Positions 1-8,238 of a DNA stretch of 64,000 bases are shown in pieces. The DNA lies in assembly GCF_003344965.1 (NCBI RefSeq), contig NZ_CP031194.1:2914001-2978000 (forward strand), read 5' to 3'. Position 1 is the stretch's first letter, and the number at the start of each line of letters is the position of its first letter. Made by a program: the position numbers and the translations under genes. The stretch comes from Streptomyces paludis (lineage in GTDB: Bacteria > Actinomycetota > Actinomycetes > Streptomycetales > Streptomycetaceae). The notes under the pieces are model-generated. The model was not told where the DNA came from and searched no databases. It worked only from the letters and a program-made list of their open reading frames with translations.

Positions 1-381
1 CCGCACGTCGACCGGCCGGACGCTCAGATCGCCGTCGGTGGAGGCGAAGGCGTAGCGGCCCATGGTGCGGCCGGGGCCGGGGGTGATCCGGATGTTCGAA
101 CCGGAGCCGGAACCTGTGCCCGTGCCCGTACCCGTGCTGCCGTCGATGACGTCCACCCGCTCGCCGGTGGCCAGTTCGGCGCCGCGCGTACCGGGAGCGG
201 CGGTGGCAGGGGCGGCGGCGGAGGCGGCGGCCGTCGTCCCCGAGTCCGCCCAGCTCGTGCCCGTTCCGGCGCCGCTGAGCAGGGTCGAGGCCGACAGGAC
301 GACCGTTCCCGCCAGGGCGATTCCGGTGGTGGTGGCGCGGTGTCTTCGGCTTTCCGCGCGGTGATTCCTGATAGGCGGCAT
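1..381 (-). CDS. Secreted S8 (subtilisin-type) serine peptidase, N-terminal fragment
   Basis: Only the first 127 codons are inside the window; the gene runs off the left edge. The ATG at 381 follows a GGGGGAAG-type ribosome site about 10 bases upstream. A basic start (RNHRAESRRHRATTT) and a hydrophobic stretch (GIALAGTVVLSASTLL) form a signal peptide. The following text, GAELATGERVDV and ITPGPGRTMGRYAFASTDGD, resembles the opening of the propeptide of large secreted Streptomyces S8 peptidases (a TGDRV-type motif, then a variable strand segment). The catalytic domain is off-window, so the family call is an inference from the propeptide. A repeated GTGTGTGSGS run sits in the middle. Confidence 0.55.
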   Translation of the reverse strand, partial: MPPIRNHRAESRRHRATTTGIALAGTVVLSASTLLSGAGTGTSWADSGTTAAASAAAPATAAPGTRGAELATGERVDVIDGSTGTGTGTGSGSGSNIRITPGPGRTMGRYAFASTDGDLSVRPVDVR

Positions 382-499
382 GTGCCGCTTCCCCCTTGTG
401 TCAGGTGCTCCGAACCGCCTCCGGACGGGAGGCAGGAGCGATCACGGACACTTTAAACGCAGTCAGCGGCACATGTTCGGACTTATGTTCCCCACCTAG

Positions 500-1954
500 T
501 CAGGCCGTACCAGCGGTACCAGCCGTACCAGCGGCGCCAGCCGCACCAGAGGTATCAGCCGCATCAGCCGCATCAGCCGCATCAAGAGGAAGTGGCCGCC
601 GGTCCGGCCCCCGTACACCCCGGTCGTCGTCCTCCGCCTCCCGCCGGCTCATCGCCGCCGCGCGGGTGTCCGGCATCAGGACGTACGCCACCAGCGAGAT
701 CAGCGCGCACCCGGACACGTACCAGAAGAAGTACGTCTCGTGGCCGCCGTCCTTGAACCACAGCGCCACATACTCCGCCGTCCCGCCGAACAGCGCGTTG
801 GCGATCGCGTACGGCAGCGCCACCCCGAGCGCCCGCACCCGGGTCGGGAACAGCTCGGCCTTCACGACCGCGCTGATCGAGGTGTAGCCGCTGACGATGG
901 TGAGCGCCAGCACGGACAGGCCCAGGGCCGGCCAGAAGGAGGTGACACCGCCCAGCGCCGTCATGATCGGATACGTACCGACCGCGCAGCCGACCCCGAA
1001 CCCGATCAGCAGCGGCCGCCGCCCCACCCGGTCGGAGAGCATCCCGAAGAGCGGCTGGAGACAGGCGTAAAGGGTGAGGGCGGTGAAGCTGACCAGCGTG
1101 GCGGTGTTCTTGTGCATGCCCGCGCTGCCGATCAGGTACTTGGTCAGATAGGTGGTGTACGTGTAGTACGCGAGCGTGCCGCCGAGGGTCAGCGCGATGA
1201 CGAGCAGGGCCTCGCGGCGGTGCTCCCAGAGCGCCTTCATGGTGCCGCGCTCCCCGGCACCGGCCTGGCGGCCCGCGTCGGCCCGCTGCTGCTCGGCGAA
1301 CGCCTCCGTCTCGTGCAGCCGGCGCCGCAGCCAGAACACGACCACGGCGAACACCGCGCCGAGCAGGAACGGCACGCGCCAGCCCCAGGTGGAGATCTGC
1401 TCGGTGGTGAGCGTGCGCTGCATGACGATCAGCATCCCGAGGCCGAGCAACTGCCCGGCCGTCATGGACACATACTGGTACGAGGAGCCGAGCCCGCGCT
1501 TGTTACGGTCGGCGGCCTCCGTCAGATACGTGGCGCTCGCCGCGTACTCCCCGCCGATGCTCAGCCCCTGGAGCAGCCGCGCGACCAGCAGCACCCCCGC
1601 GCCGAGATAGCCGGCCTGCCCGTACGTCGGCGCGAGCGCGATCAGCAGGGCCGCCGCGGACATCAGGGTGACGGTGAGGGTGAGCGCGCTCTTGCGCCCG
1701 TGCCGGTCGGCGGCCCGCCCGAGCAGCCAGCCGCCGACGGGGCGCATCAGGAAGCCGACGGCGAAGATGCCGGCGGTGTTCATGAGTTGGGCGGTGGGGT
1801 TGTCGTTGGGGAAGAAGTTGCCGGCGAAGTAGAGGGCGAAGCTGGCGTAAACGAACCAGTCGTACCACTCGACGAGATTGCCGAGCGATCCACCGATCAT
1901 GGCGAGCCGCCGGCTCTGCTCGCGCGGAGCGAGGGCGGCATCGGGGGACGGCAT
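500..1954 (-). CDS. MFS transporter, metabolite:H+ symporter (MHS) family
   Basis: A 484-residue inner-membrane proton symporter of the major facilitator superfamily, MHS branch (alpha-ketoglutarate, proline/betaine and citrate permease relatives). Visible hallmarks are GNLVEWYDWFVYASFA in the first helix, GFLMRPVGGWLLGRAADRHGRK (the loop 2-3 signature), and LLQGLSIGGEYAASATYL in helix 5, followed by the second six-helix bundle with SDRVGRRPLLIGFG. The substrate cannot be read from sequence. The ATG has GGAG seven bases upstream and diverges from the pectinase gene across about 180 bases. The C-terminal 55 residues are hydrophilic and end in low-complexity Ala/Asp/Gly/Thr triplet repeats (AADAADAADTSGAAGAAG), which family members do not usually carry and which probably arose by repeat expansion. 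Confidence 0.88.
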   Translation of the reverse strand: MPSPDAALAPREQSRRLAMIGGSLGNLVEWYDWFVYASFALYFAGNFFPNDNPTAQLMNTAGIFAVGFLMRPVGGWLLGRAADRHGRKSALTLTVTLMSAAALLIALAPTYGQAGYLGAGVLLVARLLQGLSIGGEYAASATYLTEAADRNKRGLGSSYQYVSMTAGQLLGLGMLIVMQRTLTTEQISTWGWRVPFLLGAVFAVVVFWLRRRLHETEAFAEQQRADAGRQAGAGERGTMKALWEHRREALLVIALTLGGTLAYYTYTTYLTKYLIGSAGMHKNTATLVSFTALTLYACLQPLFGMLSDRVGRRPLLIGFGVGCAVGTYPIMTALGGVTSFWPALGLSVLALTIVSGYTSISAVVKAELFPTRVRALGVALPYAIANALFGGTAEYVALWFKDGGHETYFFWYVSGCALISLVAYVLMPDTRAAAMSRREAEDDDRGVRGPDRRPLPLDAADAADAADTSGAAGAAGTAGTAGTA

Positions 1955-2136
1955 GGCGGCTCCAGGGACTTCGGGTCGGGGAACTGGCCCGCTGAGAAAG
2001 GGGTGTTACGGGCGCGTCCCGGCCGCTCGAAACCAACACCAAGGTCAAGTTCCGGCAAAGCCAAGCGCCGTACGGCAACTTCGTTGCCCAGCGGGGTGCA
2101 CTCAAGGTCGAAGACCGAAGGCCCCACCTGAACAGG

Positions 2137-3705
2137 ATGCCGCTCCCTATGCCGACCACCCCCGCCGAGCCCACCCCCTCAACTGTCCCCGCCCCGGCCC
2201 CCACCAAGCACCGCCGCCGGAAAATCACCCGAACGAAGGTCGCGGTCAGCGCGGCCCTGGCCGCGGGTGTGGCCGGCGGGGTGCTCGTGAGCGCCAACGC
2301 CGCGACCACCGCGGCCGCCGCCCTCCCGGCGTCCGCAACGGGCGACAGCCGTACGGTCGTCGAGCCGAAGGTCCCGTCCACGGTCTGCAAGACGCTGACG
2401 GCCGGGCTGAGCATGACCAGCCGCAAGAGCGACGCGGCGAAGGAGGCGGCCCCGCCGGACACCGCCCGGATCCAGGCCGCCCTGGACGCGTGCAAGCAGA
2501 GCGGCACGGGCACGGTCGCCGTAAAACTCACCGCGAGCACCAGCACAAGTAGCAGCACCGCCGCCAAGGCCGCGTTCCTCACCGGCCCGGTCACCGTCCC
2601 CCAGGGCGTCGTCCTGCTGCTGGACACCGGCGTCACCCTGTACGGCTCGCTCAACGCCGCCGACTACCAGGTCACGGGCAAGCCCACCTGCGGCACCGTC
2701 ACCACCGACTCCGGTGGCTGCAAGGCGCTGATCACGGTCTCGGGCGCCAACGCGGGCGTCGAGAGCGTACGCGCGAGCGGTGGCGCGCAGGGCACGATCG
2801 ACGGGCGCGGCGACATGACGCTGTACGGGAAGAGCGTCACGTGGTGGGCGCTGGCCACCCAGGCCAAGACCGAGAGCAGGAACCAGAACAACCCCCGCAT
2901 GATCCAGGCCGTGAAGGCGAACAACTTCACGCTCTACAACATCAACCTGGTCAACTCGGCGAACTTCCATGTCTCGTTCCAGAACGCCACCGGCTTCACC
3001 GCCTGGGGCGTACGCATCAAGACGCCCGCCACCGCCCGTAACACCGACGGCATCGACCCGGCCGGCGCCACGGACGTCACCATCGCCAACTCCTACGTCA
3101 TGACGGGCGACGACGGCGTCGCGATCAAGGGCGGCAGCGCGGCCTCGAAGAACATCACCGTCAAGAACAGCCACTTCTACGGTACGCACGGCATATCCAT
3201 CGGCAGCGAGACGACCAGCGGCGTCAGCAATGTCCTGGTCAGCAACAACACGATCACCGGCACCGACACGCTCGGCAATGCCAGCGCCAGCAGCGTCGGC
3301 CTGCGCGTCAAGAGCAGCGCGGCGAACGGCGGCAAGGTCTCGCAGGTCACGTATCTCAGCAACTGCATCACGAAGGTGAAGCAGCCCCTGGTCTTCGACA
3401 CCCGTTACTCCGGCGGCACCGGCAGCTCCGTACCGTTCTTCACGGGCATCCTCGTCAACGGGGTCCGCTCGACCGCCTCGACCGCCAACGCGAAGTCGGT
3501 CCTGACCGGTTACGACGCGGCCCGCCCGCTGGGCCTGACCCTGGCGAACGTCAGCCTCGACACCACGGCGCTGACGGCCTCGTACGCGAGCGTCGGCCTG
3601 TACAACACCAATCTGACGCCGTCCGGCACGGGCGTCACCACGAGCACGCTGACGGGCAGTGGCACGGTCCCGACCTGCACGTTCCCGTCGTACCCGGCGC
3701 TGTAG
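2137..3705 (+). CDS. Secreted glycoside hydrolase family 28 (polygalacturonase-type)
   Basis: A 522-residue secreted beta-helix hydrolase expected to cleave polygalacturonan outside the cell. A long basic N-terminus (HRRRKITRTK) precedes a hydrophobic segment (VAVSAALAAGVAGGVLVSANA), giving a Sec-type signal peptide. The GH28 catalytic motifs are in order: NTDGID near residue 302, GDDGVAIKGG near 325, THGISIGSE near 349 and LRVKSS near 388 (the RIK position). These correspond to the family's N-T-D, D-D, G-H-G and R-I-K motifs, with THG and RVK variants. An internal ATG at 2149 is an alternative start; neither has a strong ribosome site. Transcription ends at a 13-bp hairpin just downstream. 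Confidence 0.9.
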   Translation: MPLPMPTTPAEPTPSTVPAPAPTKHRRRKITRTKVAVSAALAAGVAGGVLVSANAATTAAAALPASATGDSRTVVEPKVPSTVCKTLTAGLSMTSRKSDAAKEAAPPDTARIQAALDACKQSGTGTVAVKLTASTSTSSSTAAKAAFLTGPVTVPQGVVLLLDTGVTLYGSLNAADYQVTGKPTCGTVTTDSGGCKALITVSGANAGVESVRASGGAQGTIDGRGDMTLYGKSVTWWALATQAKTESRNQNNPRMIQAVKANNFTLYNINLVNSANFHVSFQNATGFTAWGVRIKTPATARNTDGIDPAGATDVTIANSYVMTGDDGVAIKGGSAASKNITVKNSHFYGTHGISIGSETTSGVSNVLVSNNTITGTDTLGNASASSVGLRVKSSAANGGKVSQVTYLSNCITKVKQPLVFDTRYSGGTGSSVPFFTGILVNGVRSTASTANAKSVLTGYDAARPLGLTLANVSLDTTALTASYASVGLYNTNLTPSGTGVTTSTLTGSGTVPTCTFPSYPAL

Positions 3706-3717
3706 AAAAAGACAGAA

Positions 3718-3754
3718 GCCCCGGACACCAGAGGAAGCACCTGGTGTCCGGGGC
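3718..3754. terminator. Bidirectional hairpin between convergent genes
   Basis: GCCCCGGACACCA (3718-3730) pairs perfectly over 13 bp with TGGTGTCCGGGGC (3742-3754) around an 11-base loop. It lies between the stop of the GH28 gene and the stop of the convergent surface-protein gene. AAAAAG on the left side gives a T-rich tail for minus-strand transcripts, so it can serve both directions. Confidence 0.85.
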
Positions 3755-3776
3755 CCACAGTCAACTCGGCCAGGGA

Positions 3777-5339
3777 CTACGCCTGGGCCGCGTTCTTCTT
3801 CTTACGGAGGAAGAACACCGCGCCGCCGCCGAGGGCGACGAGGATCAGCGCGATACCGCCGATCACCGGGGTGGCGCTGCTGCCACCGGTCTGGGCGAGG
3901 TCGCCACCGCCGGTGGTGCCGGAGGTGGAACCGCCGGCCGAGGCCGGGCTGGGCTCGTTCGACGGGGACTCGGAGTTCTCGGTCTCCGGCTCGTCGGTGC
4001 CCGGCTCGTCGGTGCCGCCGGTGCTGGTCTCGCCCGTGGTCTCACCGGTGGTCTCGCCCGTGGTCTCACCGGTCGAGCCGCCGTCCGAACCGCCGGTCGC
4101 GGAACCGCCGGTCGCGCCGCCCGTGTCGCCGCCGCCACCGATGGTGCCGGAGGTCTCGCAGTCCAGCACGCCTTCGAAGGTCTGCTCGAAGCCGTTGGAG
4201 CCCTTGACGACGATCTTGTACGGCTCGTCCTCACCGACCGGGACGGTGGTGGTCTCGGAGCCGCCCGGCTGCACCGTCAGCTCCTTGTCGCCGACGGTGT
4301 ATGTGAACGGCTTGTCACCCTCGTTGGAGACGGTGACGTCCACGCCGCCCACCTCGCAGTTGACCTCGGCGTGCGCCGCCGGAATCGGGCCCTTGGCGGC
4401 CCAGTTGGCGGTGGCCGTGGCGGTCACACTGCTCTCGGTGGAGCCGGCCAGGATCTGGGTCTGGCTGCGCTTGTTGCCCTCGCCGCTGGTGAAGACGCGG
4501 CCGACGGGGATCTTGGTGCTGGCCTTGGCGGTCAGCGAGGCGGTGCCGTCGTCGGTGCCGGCGGGAACGTCGAAGAAGACCTCGTCGCCGCCCTTGACGC
4601 TGGTCACCTCCGTACCGTTCTTGTCGACGACCTTGACGCCGGCCGGGGTGCCGGCGCCCGCGGCGATCTGTACGGAGCCCGCGTTGGTGCTGACCGTGAT
4701 CGGCCCGAGCTTCTCGCCCGACTTGCCGGAGACGGCGGGCGGGTTGAGGCTGAGGGACGCCTCGGGCTCCGAGGAGTTCTTGGCGTTCTTCTGGAGGTAG
4801 TCGGCCAGCTGGTTGGCCCTCTTGTCCTGCGCCGTCACATCGGCGGCGTCGGAGAGGCGCCAGATGGCGACCTGCGTGGCCGCGGCGGCGAGCTGCGGCG
4901 TCAGCGAGCCGCTCACACCGGCGGCCTTGGCCAGCGCGGTGAGGTCGCTCACGTGGGGGTAGGAGTTCTCCAGAATCCAGTTGACCTTCCCGGCGTCCGG
5001 GTTGGATCCGAGGGAAGAGGACTTCCAGGGGACTTCCTGGTACTTGGCGTTGTTCTTGGTCGGCTGGTGGATGTCGATGCAGTAGGTCTGGATCTTCCCG
5101 CCGTTGTCGACCGCCATTTCGAACAGCCCGGCCGAGACCTTCTGGCTCCGGCCGTTCAGCTTGATGACCGCGGTGCTGTAGGTCTTCAGCCCGGTCAGCT
5201 TGGCGGTAGCGCCCCCGGCGTTCGGAGACTCATCCGCGAACGCGGCTCCCGCGCCGGCAATCGCACCACCGGTGAACATGCCGGCCGCGAGAACGGCGAC
5301 TGCGAGGCGAGAGACCCCGCGACTTCCCACTCTGTACAT
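3777..5339 (-). CDS. Thioester-domain (TQXA) surface protein with sortase signal
   Basis: A 520-residue secreted cell-wall protein. Residues 1-35 are a signal peptide ending AFA. The next ~140 residues form a thioester domain of the Cys-Gln type: Cys87 in QTYCIDI and Gln156 in ATQVAIW are the residues expected to form the internal bond that can capture host or surface nucleophiles. Beta-rich domains follow, then a Gly/Ser/Thr/Glu stalk with repeated TGET units (four near residue 425). The C-terminus has LAQTG, a hydrophobic helix and RKKK, matching class E sortase substrates (LAxTG) of Streptomyces. The ATG at 5339 follows GGAGGGGAAAT. The TGET repeats are likely length-variable between strains. 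Confidence 0.88.
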   Translation of the reverse strand: MYRVGSRGVSRLAVAVLAAGMFTGGAIAGAGAAFADESPNAGGATAKLTGLKTYSTAVIKLNGRSQKVSAGLFEMAVDNGGKIQTYCIDIHQPTKNNAKYQEVPWKSSSLGSNPDAGKVNWILENSYPHVSDLTALAKAAGVSGSLTPQLAAAATQVAIWRLSDAADVTAQDKRANQLADYLQKNAKNSSEPEASLSLNPPAVSGKSGEKLGPITVSTNAGSVQIAAGAGTPAGVKVVDKNGTEVTSVKGGDEVFFDVPAGTDDGTASLTAKASTKIPVGRVFTSGEGNKRSQTQILAGSTESSVTATATANWAAKGPIPAAHAEVNCEVGGVDVTVSNEGDKPFTYTVGDKELTVQPGGSETTTVPVGEDEPYKIVVKGSNGFEQTFEGVLDCETSGTIGGGGDTGGATGGSATGGSDGGSTGETTGETTGETTGETSTGGTDEPGTDEPETENSESPSNEPSPASAGGSTSGTTGGGDLAQTGGSSATPVIGGIALILVALGGGAVFFLRKKKNAAQA

Positions 5340-5778
5340 ATATTTCCCCTCCGGGCGAGGCTCCGTATGGCGGGATCGCCGGGTACGCCTCGTCTGCGAG
5401 CACTTCGAGTCCCCGTGCTACCCGCCAAACCCTAGGGACCGCCCACAGCGAACAAACAGCTAATCGCCTTTGGTGATCATTCCGAATCGCAATTGTTATG
5501 CGCCTCAGGTGCACTTTGCGGGAATGTCTACAAATCTTCAATGCGATTCGGGGCGCGTGAAGGTATTGAAAAGCCCTTGAAAAGACAGCGTATATGCATC
5601 AACACCCGAAGTTGAACGTTTGACCGCCTAGCCCTTATGACATCCCATATGCCCGAATAGCCGGGCGATCTGAGCGGTCCGAGCAGGCGGGGACCCGGAC
5701 GGGCCCACGGAGTCGACCCACCGGTACAAAGTGCCGCCGAGACGACCGACACCGTCCGGCTCCCACGCTCAGCGTTGA
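5340..5778. other. Gene-free stretch, locally AT-richer
   Basis: No convincing reading frame on either strand. The first ~100 bases hold the ribosome site and presumably the promoter of the surface-protein gene on the minus strand. From about 5455 to 5640 the sequence is clearly poorer in G and C than its surroundings (runs such as GAATCGCAATTGTTATG and GAAAAGCCCTTGAAAAG), unusual for this genome and consistent with a regulatory region or acquired DNA. Confidence 0.5.
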
Positions 5779-5781
5779 CCA

Positions 5782-6003
5782 TTCACGGACCGTTTAAGGA
5801 CGACGCTCTACGCCTGCGCGTCAAACCCCGCCCACTTGCCCAAGTGGGCGCAGGGCCTGGGGAACTCCATCGAGAAGATCGATGAACAATGGGGCCGCGG
5901 AGTCCACCCGATGCGCGTGATCGCCAACGGCACCGAATGCGAAGCGCTGTTCACCCTGCGCCGCCGCCCCGAGATCACCGAGGAAAACTTCCACCGCGAC
6001 GCC
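5782..6003 (+). pseudogene. SRPBCC/START-fold family gene remnant
   Basis: This frame is open from a stop at 5776 and reads LRTTLYACASNPAHLPKWAQ, then GLGNSIEKIDEQW, then HPMRVIANG, ECEALFTLRRRPEITEENF and HRDA before losing sense. The two halves match, in order, the N-terminal (LYAYASDPAHLPxWA-like) and C-terminal (NPMRVxPNG...FTLFRRPxMxDExFxRDA-like) parts of small SRPBCC proteins common in Streptomyces. The expected middle, about 35 residues, and the C-terminal tail are missing. There is no start codon with a ribosome site. I read it as a gene decayed by an internal deletion and truncated about 85 bases from the first CRISPR repeat. The match is from memory of the family. Confidence 0.55.
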
Positions 6004-6088
6004 GTATGCGCCGGCCGGCGGGGCGTCACGCCAGGCCACGCCGGTCGACGGCGCCGACGCACTGATCACGGTCCCCACAGTGGGCTTC

Positions 6089-6665
6089 GAGTCACCCCCG
6101 CCTGCGCGGGGAACACTGGCCCGGCGCGCGCTCGCCAGCTCCGGCCTCGGGTTCATCCCCGCTTGCGCGGGGAGCACGGGCGGAAGGTCAAGAGCACGAC
6201 CTACCGCGGCGGTTCACCCCCGCCTGCGCGGGGAGCACGATGCGGTTTCGATCCCGTGGCGGGGCATCGCCGGTTCACCCCCGCCTGCGCGGGGAGCACA
6301 CCACCCCGAAGATCGAAGGGTTCTTCAAGTACGGTTCACCCCCGCCTGCGCGGGGAGCACATGAAGTCGCCTGAGAGCACAGGAGCCGTGGCCGGTTCAC
6401 CCCCGCCTGCGCGGGGAGCACACCGCCGACCACTTCCGCATGAAAGTCGCCGTCGGTTCACCCCCGCCTGCGCGGGGAGCACGAAACCCCGCTGCCCTGG
6501 GCGCCCGCCACGGTCGGTTCACCCCCGCCTGCGCGGGGAGCACGGCGTCTTCCTGACCGCATGGGACAAGTCCAGCGGTTCACCCCCGCCTGCGCGGGGA
6601 GCACCAGCGGGGTACCCGTCGTCGTGCTGCACAAGTCGGTTCACCCCCGCCTGCGCGGGGAGCAC
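6089..6665. CRISPR. CRISPR array 1, type I-E-like, 10 repeats, no adjacent cas genes
   Basis: Ten 28-base repeats begin at 6089, 6150, 6211, 6272, 6333, 6394, 6455, 6516, 6577 and 6638, with nine unique 33-base spacers and a strict 61-base period. On the plus strand a repeat begins GGTTCACCCCCGCCTG and ends CGCGGGGAGCAC; read on the minus strand it has the GTGCTCCCCGCGC...GGGG hairpin form of type I-E. The repeats at 6089 (three changes) and 6150 (two changes) are degenerate while the other eight are identical, so the left end is the old, trailer end and the leader lies to the right. The minus strand just outside the right end reads GCAGGTCAGAAA, which resembles actinobacterial I-E leader ends as I recall them. 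crRNA should therefore be minus-strand. No cas gene lies anywhere in the window. Confidence 0.97.
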
Positions 6666-6683
6666 ACTTTCTGACCTGCGGCT

Positions 6684-6794
6684 TCAGAGACGCTTTGCTC
6701 GCTCTTGACCACAATGCCGAACCACATCGACGCAGTTGTCGTCCTGGCCCGGGCAGGACAACTCCCGGTCAGGGCCTACGGCCTTAAGGCTCAA
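6684..6794 (-). pseudogene. Decayed third DUF397 copy
   Basis: On the minus strand a TTG overlaps the stop of the preceding DUF397 gene (TTGA), just as the two intact copies overlap their predecessors with GTGA. The reading is KAVGPDRELSCPGQDDNCVD, aligning with AVGPYRKSSYSGQQGNCVEV of the neighbour, then diverging (VVRHCGQERAKRL) and stopping after 36 codons, about half the normal length. The conserved SSYSG and the C-terminal VRDSK...PLGF part are lost. It ends about 20 bases from the CRISPR array, in the position where the leader should lie. Confidence 0.65.
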
Positions 6795-6985
6795 CAGGCT
6801 TCTGACTTGGCGTGCGCCAAGAAGATCTGCCACTGAGCACGGGCGAAGCCAAGAGGCCGCCGGGCCTGGTCCTTGCTGTCACGTACGGCGCAGCCGCCAT
6901 CGTCCGTGATGGCTACTTCAACGCAGTTGCCCTGCTGCCCGGAATAGGAGGACTTCCGGTACGGACCTACGGCCTCGGAGGTCAC
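6791..6985 (-). CDS. DUF397 domain protein (copy 2)
   Basis: A 64-residue DUF397 protein: AVGPYRKSSYSGQQGNCVEV, then CAVRDSKDQARRPLGFARAQ and WQIFLAHAK. DUF397 proteins are small actinobacterial partners of XRE/DUF5753 regulators (BldB-like and Scr-type toxin-antitoxin pairs are described); their biochemical role is not settled. I place the start at the GTG at 6985, which overlaps the stop of the upstream copy (GTGA) and gives the same length as that copy; an in-frame ATG at 7024 would lie inside the neighbour. The last four genes of this minus-strand run look co-translated. Confidence 0.75.
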   Translation of the reverse strand: MTSEAVGPYRKSSYSGQQGNCVEVAITDDGGCAVRDSKDQARRPLGFARAQWQIFLAHAKSEAC

Positions 6986-7173
6986 GAGGTATCCGCCTTC
7001 GTGTGCGTCAGGAAGATCTGCCACTGGGCACGGGCGAAGCCGAGAGGCTGTCGGGCGTGGTCCTTGCTGTCGCGTATGGCACAGCCATTGGCCGTGGGAG
7101 CTACCTCGACGCAGTCGTTGTTGTGGCCCGAGTAGGACGACTTCCGGTAAGGGCCTACCACCTCAGCGGTCAC
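6982..7173 (-). CDS. DUF397 domain protein (copy 1)
   Basis: A 63-residue DUF397 protein (EVVGPYRKSSYSGHNNDCVE, CAIRDSKDHARQPLGFARAQ, WQIFLTHTK). It is highly similar to copy 2 at protein and DNA level, so the pair arose by recent tandem duplication. The GTG start at 7173 overlaps the stop of the DUF5753 regulator gene (GTGA), the standard arrangement in which regulator and DUF397 partner are translationally coupled. Confidence 0.82.
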   Translation of the reverse strand: MTAEVVGPYRKSSYSGHNNDCVEVAPTANGCAIRDSKDHARQPLGFARAQWQIFLTHTKADTS

Positions 7174-8036
7174 GATGCTTCTTCCTTGCTGCTCCGCAGT
7201 ACTCGCCGGATGAGCCGGGCGCTCGCATCCGGTGACAGAGCTTCCGATCGTAGTTGGTCGAACGCACTCGCGTAAGCCGTTAGATCGTCCACCCCTTCAA
7301 GGATCGACGCACCCCGCAGGTTGTCAATGGCGACGGCTTCCACGGTGGGCTGGCTCTCGAAAGAGAATGAGGAGAACGGGTAGCTGATGCCTGCCTTCAC
7401 CCCGGCCGAGACGGGGAGCACCTGAATGGAGACATTGCTCCGCTTCCCCACCTTGAGGAGGTGCTCCAACTGCTCCCGGTGCACATCCTCCGGTACCAGC
7501 GGCAGCGTCACGATGGGCTCCCAGATGATGGCCGCATAGCTGGTGCCACCCTCTTCGATCTTGGCCTGCCGCCCCTCGCGCACCTTGACGAACTGCGCCA
7601 CCACGTCCGGCGGAACGCGATTGGGCGCGAGCATGGACGTCTGTTCCGCGTACCCAGCGGTCTGCAACAGCCCCGGAACCAGGACGGTTTGCCAGCCCCG
7701 GATGAACGTCGCGTCATCCTCCAGCGAAATATGGTCGCGGTAACCGTCCGACAGTTCCGGGAAGTTGAGCCACCAACCCCGGTGGCCGGAGTTCTTCGCC
7801 AGCCACACCAGGTGGTCGCGCTCCGTCTCGTCCGTGATGCCGTACCGGTCCAGCAGGAGCAGCACTTCCGCCGGCCTGGCCGTGGTGATCCCGTCCTCCA
7901 TGCGGCTGATCTTGGATCGCGATCCATGGATGAACTGCGCCGCCTGCGCCTGGTCGAACCCGGCACCGACCCTGTGCCGCTGCATCTTGCGACCGAATCG
8001 CCTGCTGCGCACCGTCGGCTTTCCACCTGCGGGCAT
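7170..8036 (-). CDS. XRE-family regulator with DUF5753 domain
   Basis: A 288-residue cytoplasmic DNA-binding protein. Residues ~10-65 form an XRE helix-turn-helix (RRFGRKMQRHRVGAGFDQAQ, then SRSKISRMEDG); the rest is the DUF5753 domain (VPGLLQTAGYAEQ, REGRQAKI, LPLVPEDVHREQLEHLL, SIQVLPVSAG). Such proteins pair with DUF397 genes and act as transcription regulators of their own locus. The ATG at 8036 has GGGAGG eight bases upstream; a longer frame to 8162 lacks a ribosome site and is rejected. It is divergent from the HATPase gene at 8239, giving the recurring ATPase/regulator/DUF397 trio; a second such trio lies at 44.2-45.8 kb. Confidence 0.88.
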   Translation of the reverse strand: MPAGGKPTVRSRRFGRKMQRHRVGAGFDQAQAAQFIHGSRSKISRMEDGITTARPAEVLLLLDRYGITDETERDHLVWLAKNSGHRGWWLNFPELSDGYRDHISLEDDATFIRGWQTVLVPGLLQTAGYAEQTSMLAPNRVPPDVVAQFVKVREGRQAKIEEGGTSYAAIIWEPIVTLPLVPEDVHREQLEHLLKVGKRSNVSIQVLPVSAGVKAGISYPFSSFSFESQPTVEAVAIDNLRGASILEGVDDLTAYASAFDQLRSEALSPDASARLIRRVLRSSKEEAS

Positions 8037-8238
8037 CTCGTTGCCTCCCTCTCCGCTCGCGCCCAAGTCTGCACGGCCGGGCGCCGTTTGGTGGCCCGTC
8101 ACACGATCGAGGTAATCATGCACGCGTGCATGAGTTTGGGTTGTGGAAGTTATCCATCCCACCCTAGCCTCAGGAACGCGCCGTCCGCATCCCGCTACGC
8201 GGCGTAACTCCGACCACGCGTCAGCTGGGGGTTAAACC

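Noticed and set aside
5836..6708. Long plus-strand frames translating the CRISPR repeats (RFTPACAGST, PPPARGA peptides)
   Set aside because: They are translations of 61-base repeat units and stop soon after the array; the first part belongs to the SRPBCC remnant.
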